Source of the DNA: G963668655 sp963668655
GTDB taxonomy: Bacteria; Myxococcota_A; SURF-8
DNA length: 64,000 nt
Assembly (NCBI GenBank): GCA_963668655.2
Contig: CAXXPQ010000003.1
Coordinates: forward strand, 1-64,000
Direction of reading: 5' to 3'
Shown: one piece after another, positions 54,201-62,172 of the stretch
Numbering within the stretch: position 1 is the stretch's first letter
Layout of the letters: each line of letters opens with the position of its first letter
Translations under genes and position numbers: made by a program
The notes under the pieces: generated by a model
Databases searched by the model: none
The model's input: only the letters and a program-made list of their open reading frames with translations
Told to the model about the DNA's origin: nothing

Positions 54201-56104
54201 ACGACTGCAACGGCGACCTGGGCGAAAGCGTCACCGAGGGCGACGGCTGCGAGACGCTCATCTACGACAACGTGGCCCATTGCGGAAACTGCGGCATGGA
54301 CTGCAACGCCGGGCGTGTCACGGAAAACGACGCGGCGGAATGCATCGGCTGGAATTGCCACTATTATTGCATCAACGACACCGACGACTGCAACGGCGAC
54401 CTGGGCGACGCGGACGGAAACGGTTGCGAAACCAGCCTGCACACCATCAACAACTGCGGCGAATGCAACTACGACTGCCGCGGCAACCTGAACGGAAACG
54501 ATTCGACGACCTGCGACCAGGGCGACTGCGCCTATACCTGCACGGGCGACTATCAGGACTGCAACGACGACCTGGGGACGGAGACCGGCAACGGTTGCGA
54601 AAGCGACAAGAAGCACGATGCGCAACATTGCGGCGACTGCGAAACCTCCTGCCTGCCGCATCCGGACAACGGCGCCGCCTTCTGCGACGAAGGCGCCTGC
54701 AACTTCACCTGCAACGAGGGACACCGCAAGGTGGGCGACGCCTGTATCGCCTGCGACACGGCCAGTTACTGCGGCGACAGCTGCATGAACTGCAACACGG
54801 TCACGCCCGCGAACGCCACGCCGGCGTGTACGGACGGAAACTGCACGTACGCGTGCATCGAAAACTACCACCGTTGCGGAAACGAGTGCCTGTGGGACTT
54901 CGCCCCCGAAAGCTGCGGTCCGAACACCTGCACCCCCTGTCCCGCGCCCTCCTCCAACGGCTGGGCCACGTGCGACTCGGAATATCATTGCGGCATCGAA
55001 TGCGCCACGTACTATCACCAGGAAGGGCTGGAGTGCGTGTACAACAACACGCCGAGTTGCTGCGGGCAAAGCTGCGAAAACTGCACCGATAACCTTCCCG
55101 ATCTCGCCACCGGCTTCTGCGACGGCGGCGCGTGCAACTGGTCCTGCCCGGAAAACTACAACAAATGCAACGGGCAGTGCATCAGTGACTTCGATCTGAA
55201 CAACTGCGGCGGCTGCGGAAACATCTGCACGCCCCCCGTGAACGGCTACGCCACCTGCGACGGAACCACCTGCGGCTTCGGCTGTAGCGACGGATTCCAT
55301 CCCTTCGGCAGCGGCTGCGTCCCGAACAACTCCGACGAGTGTTGCGGCGCATCCTGCCTCGACTGCACCGTGGGCGTCCCGGCGAACTCCACCGGTTTCT
55401 GCAACAACGGAACCTGCCAGTGGACCTGCAACCAGGACTACAACAATTGCGGCGGCCAATGCGTCAGCCGTTACGATCTGAACAACTGCGGCGGCTGCGG
55501 GAACGTCTGTTCGGTCCCGACCGGCGGCTCCGCCACCTGCAACGGCAGCAGTTGCAACTTCGACTGCAATGCCGGGTATGAGAAGTGCTCCACCTACTGC
55601 CAGCGGGTCTACACGCTGACCTACGGCACGGAATATCAATACAACTCCTGCACCCAGGGGACGAACAACCTGCTCAGCTACCCCTGCGACGACAACGTGG
55701 GCGGACCGGCCAACGAAATGATTTTCAAATGGGTGGCGGACCGAACGAACGAAGTGGTTTTCGGCGCGTACAACGTCTCGGCCTTCGACAGCGTAGTGGT
55801 GGGACTGTCCAACGGCGCGTGCAGCAACACCTGCGCGATTATCAGCGACAATTACTGGGGAGATGTCGGCGAATACGAAGGTTTTTATCTGAATCCACCC
55901 AACATCGGCTACACCTATTATTTCGCGGTGGATGGTTTCAGCTCCTCGGAATGCGGCAGTTTCAAGACCGGCATAGCCACGGAAGAGGATCTGGGCTGCG
56001 AAACCACCGGCGACGCAAACGTCCCCACGTTCGTCATGCTCTCGCTGCTGTTGGCGACGGGCTGGCTGTACCTGTCTCTTCGCCGTAAAAGAGAAGAAGG
56101 CTGA
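51203..56104 (+). CDS. Giant Cys-rich lipoprotein with ASH-type repeats and C-terminal membrane tail
   Basis: A 1633-residue protein with GGGAGGGAAGG before the ATG. The signal peptide ends at the lipobox FLLAC (Cys25). A short Cys module (VECPDGELCYQGYC) and an acidic DGDDDSDNDDD tract (96-113) follow. Residues about 120-784 hold six or more ASPM-SPD2-Hydin-like (choice-of-anchor D) beta-sandwich repeats. They carry motifs such as VDFGAVPIGHNGEQELVLSN, IDFGRSFVNETG and the DYDFGDVRG end. Residues about 785-1466 carry some 15 Cys-rich repeats, many with DDCNGDLG or DCNDDLGTETGNGCES followed by HCGDC. A beta-rich domain and a hydrophobic tail (FVMLSLLLATGWLYLSL then RRKREEG) end the chain. It is likely a cell-surface structural or adhesive protein fixed at both ends. 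The first gene of a five-gene run on the plus strand. Confidence 0.88.
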   Translation: MSPMFMLARRCGFLPLFLSLFLLACGATQSTDPPPDGDSSTPCVDDVECPDGELCYQGYCIDQNDHPCMDSGACLFDTDCPPAQYCTDSCECLPFGPDGDDDSDNDDDTEREDAPGLEPDLVCLDSVDFGAVPIGHNGEQELVLSNTGETALEIYSIEFDGSTSDEFAIVNPPVDTLVLAPNTGETIVLRYTPANAGIDTGILKIFSNDPDSRVRSVDLLTKYKGTADIEVAPDSLDFSGVRVGETSESQCVTVKNVPGEESDNKVLEISGIHLESGAAVQFELVDPPATPLVLSPVQTVDICVAFHPGREADFADAILIENNDPDEAERPFRVPLSGQGVVPHVEIHPNPIDFGRSFVNETGRIPAEIRNIGGADLHVTAIAVEGVDAAFFQAEFEPPPAEQDGWYVSPETPFPLTLHFTPTETRAYDARLRVESDDPASAETFVSLLGVGAYSAVHTEPAVIDFPLTRLGESNRMDLNIVNDGQISVTVNGIDFGDAAVFGVEGSPFPLDLGIGEGENSAVVTLTFHPEAEQEYTATAEILTNDPNLTLTRSVSGTGALPHLSVPPADDPIQMGEAQLGEDIGVTVLLRNTGLYPMEVTDLAITQGSDSSFRLETDRSDHTIDGNGELSVRIHFAPTETEGVGNKSGAFSFATDDEDHPETNIQIRGRAIQPALLITPTDDYDFGDVRGLTQSDPELFQLVNVGVGDVIIDEITLVAGEGVFFLNGLPEAFPVTLAPQQPTSFTIMFAPPGFSPFNGAVEIETNVFGHETYRIDLQGVGSGCPEGQHLCGEQCLDDLSVDHCGLRCTPCDTPENSQAACRDDNGDDVPECVYDCYPTYWDDCNGFTVDGCEVNTNNDIAHCGGCFEPCTPPTHSQATCSGGECGFRCDDDYHACGETCRADDSIYFCGDACTDCSLLLGGNDETACNGANCEFSCTGTYDDCNDDLGTETGNGCESDLFTDVLHCGDCAANCNAYLHGEDSAACEEGDCAFECSTFYDDCNGDLGESVTEGDGCETLIYDNVAHCGNCGMDCNAGRVTENDAAECIGWNCHYYCINDTDDCNGDLGDADGNGCETSLHTINNCGECNYDCRGNLNGNDSTTCDQGDCAYTCTGDYQDCNDDLGTETGNGCESDKKHDAQHCGDCETSCLPHPDNGAAFCDEGACNFTCNEGHRKVGDACIACDTASYCGDSCMNCNTVTPANATPACTDGNCTYACIENYHRCGNECLWDFAPESCGPNTCTPCPAPSSNGWATCDSEYHCGIECATYYHQEGLECVYNNTPSCCGQSCENCTDNLPDLATGFCDGGACNWSCPENYNKCNGQCISDFDLNNCGGCGNICTPPVNGYATCDGTTCGFGCSDGFHPFGSGCVPNNSDECCGASCLDCTVGVPANSTGFCNNGTCQWTCNQDYNNCGGQCVSRYDLNNCGGCGNVCSVPTGGSATCNGSSCNFDCNAGYEKCSTYCQRVYTLTYGTEYQYNSCTQGTNNLLSYPCDDNVGGPANEMIFKWVADRTNEVVFGAYNVSAFDSVVVGLSNGACSNTCAIISDNYWGDVGEYEGFYLNPPNIGYTYYFAVDGFSSSECGSFKTGIATEEDLGCETTGDANVPTFVMLSLLLATGWLYLSLRRKREEG

Positions 56105-56131
56105 CGGAGGAAGAAAGACGATTTTCTATTC

Positions 56132-56932
56132 ATGAGCATTCCCTGGTTCACCATTCCGCCCCTCGACCTGGAGTTCATCGGCCTGGGGCGGATTCCTTTT
56201 TTCTCCATCACCTCCGCCGCCTCGGTGGGCACCGTGCTCGTGGCCTTCGAAATCGTCACCCGGCGCAGCCCGGATCTCGACGCCCACCTGGCTCGGAAAA
56301 TGATTCTCATCTCGGTCATTGGGGCCTACCTCGGATCCTACTGGGCGCAGCTTTTTTTCTACCGACCCGATTGGCTGGCCGCGGATGCCTGGGTCTGGCT
56401 GAAAATCTGGCGCGGCGGCTTCAGTTCCGCCGGCGGTTATGTCGGCTGTATTCTGGCCGCCTGGCTGTATTTACGTTTGCAGAAGACGCTGCCCGTCCCC
56501 TATCTCGACCGCCTGCTGGTCGCCTACACCACCGGCTGGGCCGTGGCCCGCTTGGGATGCGCCGTGATCCACGACCATCCGGGCGTCCTCACGGATTTCT
56601 TTCTCGGCCTGCAATTTCCGGACGGCGTCCGCCACGACCTGGGGCTGTACGAGTTCCTGTTCGTCTCGCTGATTCAAGTGCCCGCCGTATACGCCGTCTG
56701 CCGCCGTCCCTGGCGTAGCGGCTCGCTGGCGGCGGCAGTGAACCTGATCTATTCCATCCCCCGGTTTTTCCTGGATTTTCTTCGCGTCGGCGATGCGCGA
56801 TATCTGGGGTTGACCCCGGCGCAATACGGGATGATTTTTCTTTTCGTCTTAGGAATCGTGTTCGCCCGGCACGCCATGCGAGACGGGCCGAGCCTGCAAC
56901 CGCCGCTCTGGGGTCCGCTTCGGCGCAAGTAA
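56132..56932 (+). CDS. Prolipoprotein diacylglyceryl transferase (Lgt) family protein
   Basis: A 266-residue polytopic protein (about seven helices) 27 bp after the giant lipoprotein. The Lgt pattern is visible: GRIPFFSITSAASVGTVLV at the start, WRGGFSSAGGYVG (compare the HGG of E. coli Lgt), RLGCAVIHDHPG (Lgt RxG..N region) and DLGLYEFLF (conserved Glu). Lgt transfers diacylglycerol from phosphatidylglycerol to the lipobox cysteine. Some residues conserved in E. coli Lgt differ: the HGG His is Arg, and the NxE of the signature is replaced by HDHPG. It could be the main Lgt of this organism or a paralogue devoted to the adjacent lipoproteins. Placement in the locus supports the latter but does not prove it. 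Confidence 0.85.
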   Translation: MSIPWFTIPPLDLEFIGLGRIPFFSITSAASVGTVLVAFEIVTRRSPDLDAHLARKMILISVIGAYLGSYWAQLFFYRPDWLAADAWVWLKIWRGGFSSAGGYVGCILAAWLYLRLQKTLPVPYLDRLLVAYTTGWAVARLGCAVIHDHPGVLTDFFLGLQFPDGVRHDLGLYEFLFVSLIQVPAVYAVCRRPWRSGSLAAAVNLIYSIPRFFLDFLRVGDARYLGLTPAQYGMIFLFVLGIVFARHAMRDGPSLQPPLWGPLRRK

Positions 56933-57070
56933 CCCGGGAGACAGCAAGGAAATCCAGGCGATGTTTTCCAATAAGTCCTTGATATCAGGAATCTTCCGGA
57001 CTATAGTAAAGGATGGATCTTCCGTGATCCGTTTTCGGACGCGGCAAGCCGTTTTTCGTACCCATGAAAC

Positions 57071-57574
57071 ATGGACGACCCGAAAATGAACCGCGATCAA
57101 TGGAAACGTTTTGCGATTCGCCTGCCGATTCTGGCGGCGCTGCCGATCCTCGCGGCGATTCTTCTCAACGCCGCGCGACCGCAGCCCCTGGACTGGGTGG
57201 CCGAACGTCCGTACGAGATCTTCCAGGACTGCCCGGAAACCACCCGCACGGCGGAAACCATTTCCCTGGACGCCCTGGCAAACGCATTAAATGATTACCT
57301 GCTCGTCGATTGCCGTTCCGCCGAGGACTTCGCCGCGTCGAGCATCGAGGGATCGGTTTCCTTGCCATACAACCCGCTATTTCCGGTCTCGGCGGAGGCC
57401 CTGGCCGATCTGGACGGCAAACGCAAGGGCCGCCCGGTGGTTGTGATCGGTACGGGCGTGTTTCCGAAATTGTTCGCCGCCGAACTGGTGGAAAACGGCG
57501 CAGCCGGCGTTCTGCGCCTGGAGACCCCGGAAACCGACTGGGCGAAGCTCCGCAAAGCCCTCTCCGCAGACTGA
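57071..57574 (+). CDS. Membrane-anchored rhodanese-like domain lacking the active-site cysteine
   Basis: A 167-residue protein, start at 57071 or at the ATG at 57086. It begins with a membrane anchor (FAIRLPILAALPILAAILL). The periplasmic part has rhodanese motifs: LLVDCRSAEDFAASSIEGSV and SLPYNPLF, then GRPVVVIGTGVFPKLFAAEL where the catalytic loop should be. Normal rhodaneses read Cys-x-x-x-x-[G/S]-x-R there; here VIGTGVF has no Cys or Arg. It is thus probably a noncatalytic binding domain. It is followed 17 bp later by the DsbA-like gene, suggesting a shared sulfur or thiol-linked role, perhaps for Cys-rich lipoproteins. The 138-bp gap upstream shows no gene. Confidence 0.8.
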   Translation: MDDPKMNRDQWKRFAIRLPILAALPILAAILLNAARPQPLDWVAERPYEIFQDCPETTRTAETISLDALANALNDYLLVDCRSAEDFAASSIEGSVSLPYNPLFPVSAEALADLDGKRKGRPVVVIGTGVFPKLFAAELVENGAAGVLRLETPETDWAKLRKALSAD

Positions 57575-57591
57575 GAAAGGATGATTCGACC

Positions 57592-58500
57592 GTGTTTCCT
57601 TTTTTTCGATGTCGTCTTGTGGGCCGACTTGTTTTTTTCCTGGCTCTGGCCGTTGGAACCCTTTTTACCTTTTCGGACAAAGACGTCCGGGCCGCCGAAC
57701 CCGACTGGTCCCTCGTGCCCGGCGCAAAGACGTTGAACGACAAACAGAAGGAAAACCTTTCCGGCATTCTGAAAAGCGGAAAGTCCTACGGAATTTGCAA
57801 AAACACGCTGATGAACTGCCTGTCCGCGCCCCGACCCGACCCGGTGACGAAACGCATCGTGAAAAATCTCGTGCGTCATTCCATCCTCGGCGCGGACGAG
57901 GAATACCTTTTCGAGATCCTGGAAACGCGCCGACTTTCCGCATCACCCGAAAAAGTTCACGCCATTTCAACCGACGATCTTCCCCCTTCCGGCAAGAAAA
58001 GCGCTCCGGTCCGGGTGATCGTCTACGCGGATTTCGAGTGTCCCTATTGCCGCATGGCGTCCGTGTCCCTGCGCAAGATCAGCCAGGAACATCCGGATTT
58101 GTTGGCCTTTTATTTCAAGAACTTCCCGCTGAAGTCCCATCCGGAGAGCCTGCCCGCCGCCCTGGCGCTTCTGGCCGCCGGAAAACAGGGCAAGTTCTGG
58201 GAAATGCACGACGCCCTTTTCGAGGCGAAGCACCTGAGCGAAAAATCTTTCGAGGAACTCGGCCGGAAACTTGGATTGGACGCGGAACGCTATAAGAAAG
58301 ATCGCAACGACGAACATCTGGTACAGGAAATCACGAAACAGAAAATCGAAGGCCTGACTTTCGGTCTGATGGGGACGCCGGGGATTTTCGTCAACGGCAA
58401 GGAATATCACGGCCCGAAAAACCACGACGACCTGCTGGATCGGATCAAGGAAGAACACGAATGGATCGGTTCCGAGAAAAAGCTCGGAAAAGGAAAATGA
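57592..58500 (+). CDS. DsbA-family periplasmic thiol:disulfide oxidoreductase
   Basis: A 302-residue protein starting at a GTG (57592) after GAAAGG; no better ATG exists in frame. The signal peptide is LVGRLVFFLALAVGTLFTF. A helical N-terminal part of about 110 residues precedes the thioredoxin-like DsbA domain: VRVIVYADFECPYCRMASVS, with the active-site C150-P-Y-C153, and the cis-Pro loop GTPGIFVNGKEYHG near 265. It has the long helical insertion of the DsbA family and resembles the BdbD/DsbA-like group often annotated DUF or thioredoxin domain. It oxidises or isomerises disulfides in exported proteins. The neighbouring 1633-residue protein with dozens of cysteines is an obvious client. Confidence 0.88.
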   Translation: MFPFFRCRLVGRLVFFLALAVGTLFTFSDKDVRAAEPDWSLVPGAKTLNDKQKENLSGILKSGKSYGICKNTLMNCLSAPRPDPVTKRIVKNLVRHSILGADEEYLFEILETRRLSASPEKVHAISTDDLPPSGKKSAPVRVIVYADFECPYCRMASVSLRKISQEHPDLLAFYFKNFPLKSHPESLPAALALLAAGKQGKFWEMHDALFEAKHLSEKSFEELGRKLGLDAERYKKDRNDEHLVQEITKQKIEGLTFGLMGTPGIFVNGKEYHGPKNHDDLLDRIKEEHEWIGSEKKLGKGK

Positions 58501-58570
58501 TTTCGTACTTTTGAAAGAAAGGCGACCCGTGGGGTTCGCCCGACATCCATAACCGGAAAGGAGAATACTC

Positions 58571-59995
58571 ATGCGACGATGGCCCCTTCAGAACGTTCGC
58601 TCCCGCTCATGCCCGTCCTTTCTACTGATTCTGGCCATCCTGCTGCTCGTGGCGGCCTGTTCGGATTCCTCTTCCGAAACGACGGACGGCGACACCGACG
58701 GCGACACGTCCGCTCCGGACGGCGATACCGAAGACTCTCCCGACGGCGACACCGACGGCGATATCGACGGTGACGCGGATTCCGAGACCGCGCCGGACGG
58801 AGACGCCGAAGAGGAACAGGACGCCGAGCCGGTGAACGTTCTGCCCTTCGAACCCGCCGGTCCGGATACCGCCCCGGATCCCATGCAGCCGGGCCCCTTC
58901 CCGGTAGGCGTACGCACCTACGATCTGGTGGACGAAAGCCGCATCAACAACCGCACCGAGCGCCCCCGCTGGCTGCGCACCGAGATCTGGTATCCGGCCG
59001 CCCAGGCCGCGCGCGGCGGAGAGGCGTATTCTTACGACCTGAAAGAAGAAGCGGACGATCCCAACATCGATCTTGGAGAGAAGAAAGAAGACATGATGGC
59101 CGTGAGCATCCCCCCCCTGCCCTCCCAGTCCTATCGGGACGCGGATATCGACACGGAGCACGGCCCGTATCCCCTGGTTCTCTTCTCCCACGGTTCCAAC
59201 GGCATCCGCATGCAGTCGGTGTTCTTCACCGAACATCTGGCCAGCCACGGCTACATCGTGGTTTCCCTGGATCACGAAAACAATACGCTCTGGGACATCG
59301 TGCGCGACGGCTGGAACGAAGTCACCGTGATGGGATCGTTCGCGGATCGTCCGGAAGACATGATCTTCATGCTGGACGACACGCTGGCCAAGGCCGCGGA
59401 TCCGGAAAGCTTCATTTACGGAATGATCGACGAGGACAATATCGGCATCGCCGGGCATTCCTTCGGGGCGCTGACCTCCCTGGTGGTTCCCTGCCTGGAC
59501 TCTCGCGTGAAGGTCTCCGTGCCCCAGTCGCCGGTCATCAACCTGGCCGCCCTGCACTGCGGCGACCTGGGCGAATATCCCGCCCCCACGTTCATCATGG
59601 GCGGAACGAAGGACAACACGCTGGAATATAAAGATCAGTACTGCCAGTACAACGACATCCAGGGAACCGAGAAGTATTTTCTGGAAGTCGTGGACGCAGG
59701 GCACTTCACGTTCTCGAACATGTGCGACCTGGACCTGGTCTACCTAGCGGAGGAACTGGACTTCGGCGACGCCGCCAACGCCCTGAACGACGGCTGTTCG
59801 GAGACGGAAAACATCGACTATCAGACGGCTTTCTCGCTCATCAATTATTACGGCATGGCCTTCCTGAACGCCAAACTGCGCAACAGCAGCGGTTCCATGG
59901 CTTACATGGTGGAGAAAACGGAAGGCGATTTCTCCAAGGTGCATTTTTACGTGGGCGACGACAAGCCGGACTGGCCGGACGGCGGCTGCGATTAG
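58571..59995 (+). CDS. DGD lipoprotein with alpha/beta hydrolase (PAF-acetylhydrolase-like) domain
   Basis: A 474-residue protein with AAAGGAG before the ATG. The lipobox is LVAAC (Cys30), followed by an unusually pure DGD linker (residues about 37-80, with TDGDTDGDTSAPDGDTED). The catalytic domain resembles platelet-activating-factor acetylhydrolase/dienelactone-hydrolase enzymes: VGVRTYDLVDESR and TEIWYPAA at the beginning, LVLFSHGSNGIRMQS (oxyanion region) and the nucleophile GHSFGALTS. A likely base is His in VVDAGHFTFSNMC. It probably acts as a secreted esterase or lipase. It is the fifth gene in the run with the giant lipoprotein and ends at a bidirectional terminator. Confidence 0.88.
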   Translation: MRRWPLQNVRSRSCPSFLLILAILLLVAACSDSSSETTDGDTDGDTSAPDGDTEDSPDGDTDGDIDGDADSETAPDGDAEEEQDAEPVNVLPFEPAGPDTAPDPMQPGPFPVGVRTYDLVDESRINNRTERPRWLRTEIWYPAAQAARGGEAYSYDLKEEADDPNIDLGEKKEDMMAVSIPPLPSQSYRDADIDTEHGPYPLVLFSHGSNGIRMQSVFFTEHLASHGYIVVSLDHENNTLWDIVRDGWNEVTVMGSFADRPEDMIFMLDDTLAKAADPESFIYGMIDEDNIGIAGHSFGALTSLVVPCLDSRVKVSVPQSPVINLAALHCGDLGEYPAPTFIMGGTKDNTLEYKDQYCQYNDIQGTEKYFLEVVDAGHFTFSNMCDLDLVYLAEELDFGDAANALNDGCSETENIDYQTAFSLINYYGMAFLNAKLRNSSGSMAYMVEKTEGDFSKVHFYVGDDKPDWPDGGCD

Positions 59996-60020
59996 GCCAC
60001 CCTTCGATCTCTTCTCCCAT

Positions 60021-60064
60021 GAAAAAAACCGCCCGTGCTCACGCTCGGGCGGTTTCGTTTTTAT
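60021..60064. terminator. Bidirectional terminator between convergent lipoprotein genes
   Basis: An AT-flanked hairpin AACCGCCCG / CGGGCGGTT with A-run before and TTTCGTTTTT after can stop transcription from both sides. Confidence 0.85.
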
Positions 60065-60082
60065 GACGAAGACGGAATGAAA

Positions 60083-62104
60083 TCAGCGGGCGCTTTCCAG
60101 ATGAACGGCGGAACGCCCCGGCACGTCTTCACCGGCGATGGAAGCGGCGTCGTTATCCGGATTGAAAAGCAGAGTGGATCCATCGGACAACGTCCATTGC
60201 ATGGGAACGACATGGGTGTTGCTTCCTAGAAACATGTCCTGAACCGGGGTTCCCAGGCTTTCCGGCGGGCTTTTCGGAATCGGATCCTGCGGAATCATGG
60301 GAAAACCGGCCAACGCCTGATTCACCGACGCCTCCGTCATTCCCCATAAAAAGCGCTCCTCGTCGAGATTCGTAAGGATATCCGACCAAAACAGCGCGCC
60401 TCCCGCCATGGCCACCACCCAGCCCCCGGCGTCCACCTCGTTTTCGGACAGTTCCCGAAGAATCACGGGATCGGCGTCGCACAGCATCGCGTAACAGAAC
60501 GGCCAGCGCGCGGCGATGCTGCGGGCCTGGTTCACGGCGAAGGCCCAGTCCGGTCCGAAAGGCTCCAGGGCGATATCGCCGCCCAGCCGCCAGGCATCGG
60601 CATAGATCATGCTGGGAAACGGCGGCGCGCCCACGGTCAGGATGATCGTATCCTCCCCCGCGGCCTCGCGAATGATCGCCAGCCCCCGGTTGTACGCCTC
60701 CACGGGGGTCACGTCTTCGTATCGCTCGCCCTCGAACATCCCCGCGAACAGAAAATCGATCTTGATGAAATCCAGTCCCCATCCCGCAATACGCGAGATG
60801 AATCCTTTCATGTGCTCCGCCGCTTCCGGGTGGGTGGGATCCAGAATCTTCATCCAGCCGTCCGTGGCGTGGCCGTAGGCGGCGTCCTTCACGAACCATT
60901 CCGGGTGATTCACAACCAGGGCGTTGTCCTCTTCCACCAGGAAGGGCGCCAGCCAGACGCCGGTCTCGAATCCGTCCGCATTGAGATCGGCCACCAGGCC
61001 ATCCAGACCGTTCGGAAATTTCTCGTTGGGCGTCCATTCACCCCAAGCCACCTGCCAGCCGTCGTCGATGACGATGCGCGCCGCCTGTCCCTCCGGCAAC
61101 CGGGAGAGGAGCTTTTCCTTGAATTTCGCGGCGTTGTCCTTCACCGCCTGGGCGCTGACCGTATCCCAGAGGTCGTACCAGGAGTTCCATCCGGCGTCCA
61201 CGGGCGCCAATACGTTGCGGCGTCTGGCCGGAAGATTCTTTCCATAATCTTCAAGCATTCCGATCAGATCGACCCCCAACCCAAGCGTCCAGGCTTCTCC
61301 GGACAGGCTTTCTCCCGTCTCAAGCGTCACATGTTCGCCCGCCCCGCCGTTGACCAGCCGCAGATGCCGTTTTCCGGCCTCATCTTTATAGATCTGACAC
61401 CAACTCCGAAAGCGTTCGGCGGAGCGCACGCCCGCCACCAGCGAAACGTCGCCGCCGCCCGCATACGTGTACCACCAGGAAAGCGCCTCCCCGGTGCGAA
61501 TGGTCTCCATATCGCCCCGGGCGGAAAGGGCCTCGGCCAGGTCTTCCGCCGCCGGTTCTTTAGCGATGGCGAGCATCCCGCTCTGGGACCAGGACTGAAA
61601 ACCGTTGGAAAGCCAGGATGTCGTCCCGGGAAGATTCAGAACCCCTTCCAGGGAAAGCGCCTCGATATCCACGGCTTTCGTAGCCTCGAATCCGGCACGC
61701 CACGCGCCATCGTCCAGATGTTCGATGGAAACCGTTCCCGCATCGCCGACAACACATGAAACACGATTCTCCCCGCCTTCGCAGTTTTCGGATTTCTTCC
61801 ATTCGCCGTCGATCTTCACCCACGGAAACAAATTCAGGTCCGCCGCGCCGCAACCGACGCTGATCGTCAGACCGTCGGCCCCGAAAGTAGCCTGAAGATT
61901 CTCGCAAGACGCTTCTTCCTCGCCTTCCGCGTCGCCGTCGGCATCCGCCTCCACGTCCGTCTCGGAAGCGGAATCGTTTTCCTCGTCGCCATCGGGCGTT
62001 TCCGCCAGATCCCGGTCGCCGTCATAATAACTGCTGCTAGACGAACAGGCGAAAAGAAGAAACCCGGAAAGGATCATCCATATCCATTTTGCGCCGGAAT
62101 CCAT
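60083..62104 (-). CDS. DGD lipoprotein with GH36-like alpha-galactosidase domain
   Basis: About 673 residues from the ATG at 62104, preceded by GGGGGT; an in-frame ATG at 62122 is less likely. The lipobox is GFLLFAC (Cys20). An acidic linker reaches about residue 64. The rest fits a glycoside hydrolase clan-D (GH36/melibiase) enzyme: DAGWNSWYDLWDTVS and VIDDGWQVAWGEW, FPNGLDGLVADLNADGFETG, the nucleophile Asp in LDFIKIDFLFAG and the likely acid/base in ADAWRLGGDIALEP (RxxxD). It should cleave terminal alpha-galactosides or related sugars outside the cell. The N-terminal 230 residues form the beta-supersandwich seen in GH36. It diverges from nothing close and is followed by proline dehydrogenase upstream on the same strand. 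Confidence 0.88.
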   Translation of the reverse strand: MDSGAKWIWMILSGFLLFACSSSSSYYDGDRDLAETPDGDEENDSASETDVEADADGDAEGEEEASCENLQATFGADGLTISVGCGAADLNLFPWVKIDGEWKKSENCEGGENRVSCVVGDAGTVSIEHLDDGAWRAGFEATKAVDIEALSLEGVLNLPGTTSWLSNGFQSWSQSGMLAIAKEPAAEDLAEALSARGDMETIRTGEALSWWYTYAGGGDVSLVAGVRSAERFRSWCQIYKDEAGKRHLRLVNGGAGEHVTLETGESLSGEAWTLGLGVDLIGMLEDYGKNLPARRRNVLAPVDAGWNSWYDLWDTVSAQAVKDNAAKFKEKLLSRLPEGQAARIVIDDGWQVAWGEWTPNEKFPNGLDGLVADLNADGFETGVWLAPFLVEEDNALVVNHPEWFVKDAAYGHATDGWMKILDPTHPEAAEHMKGFISRIAGWGLDFIKIDFLFAGMFEGERYEDVTPVEAYNRGLAIIREAAGEDTIILTVGAPPFPSMIYADAWRLGGDIALEPFGPDWAFAVNQARSIAARWPFCYAMLCDADPVILRELSENEVDAGGWVVAMAGGALFWSDILTNLDEERFLWGMTEASVNQALAGFPMIPQDPIPKSPPESLGTPVQDMFLGSNTHVVPMQWTLSDGSTLLFNPDNDAASIAGEDVPGRSAVHLESAR

Positions 62105-62172
62105 CAAACAACCCCCGATCATTGAGAAACATGTCTATTCTTTCGGCACGGAGTATGCGGCCGAAACTCGCG

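Noticed and set aside
51242..55639. A 1465-codon minus-strand open frame opposite the giant lipoprotein
   Set aside because: The plus-strand protein has the signal peptide, ASH repeats and ordered cysteines; the antisense frame is an Ala/Val-rich shadow.
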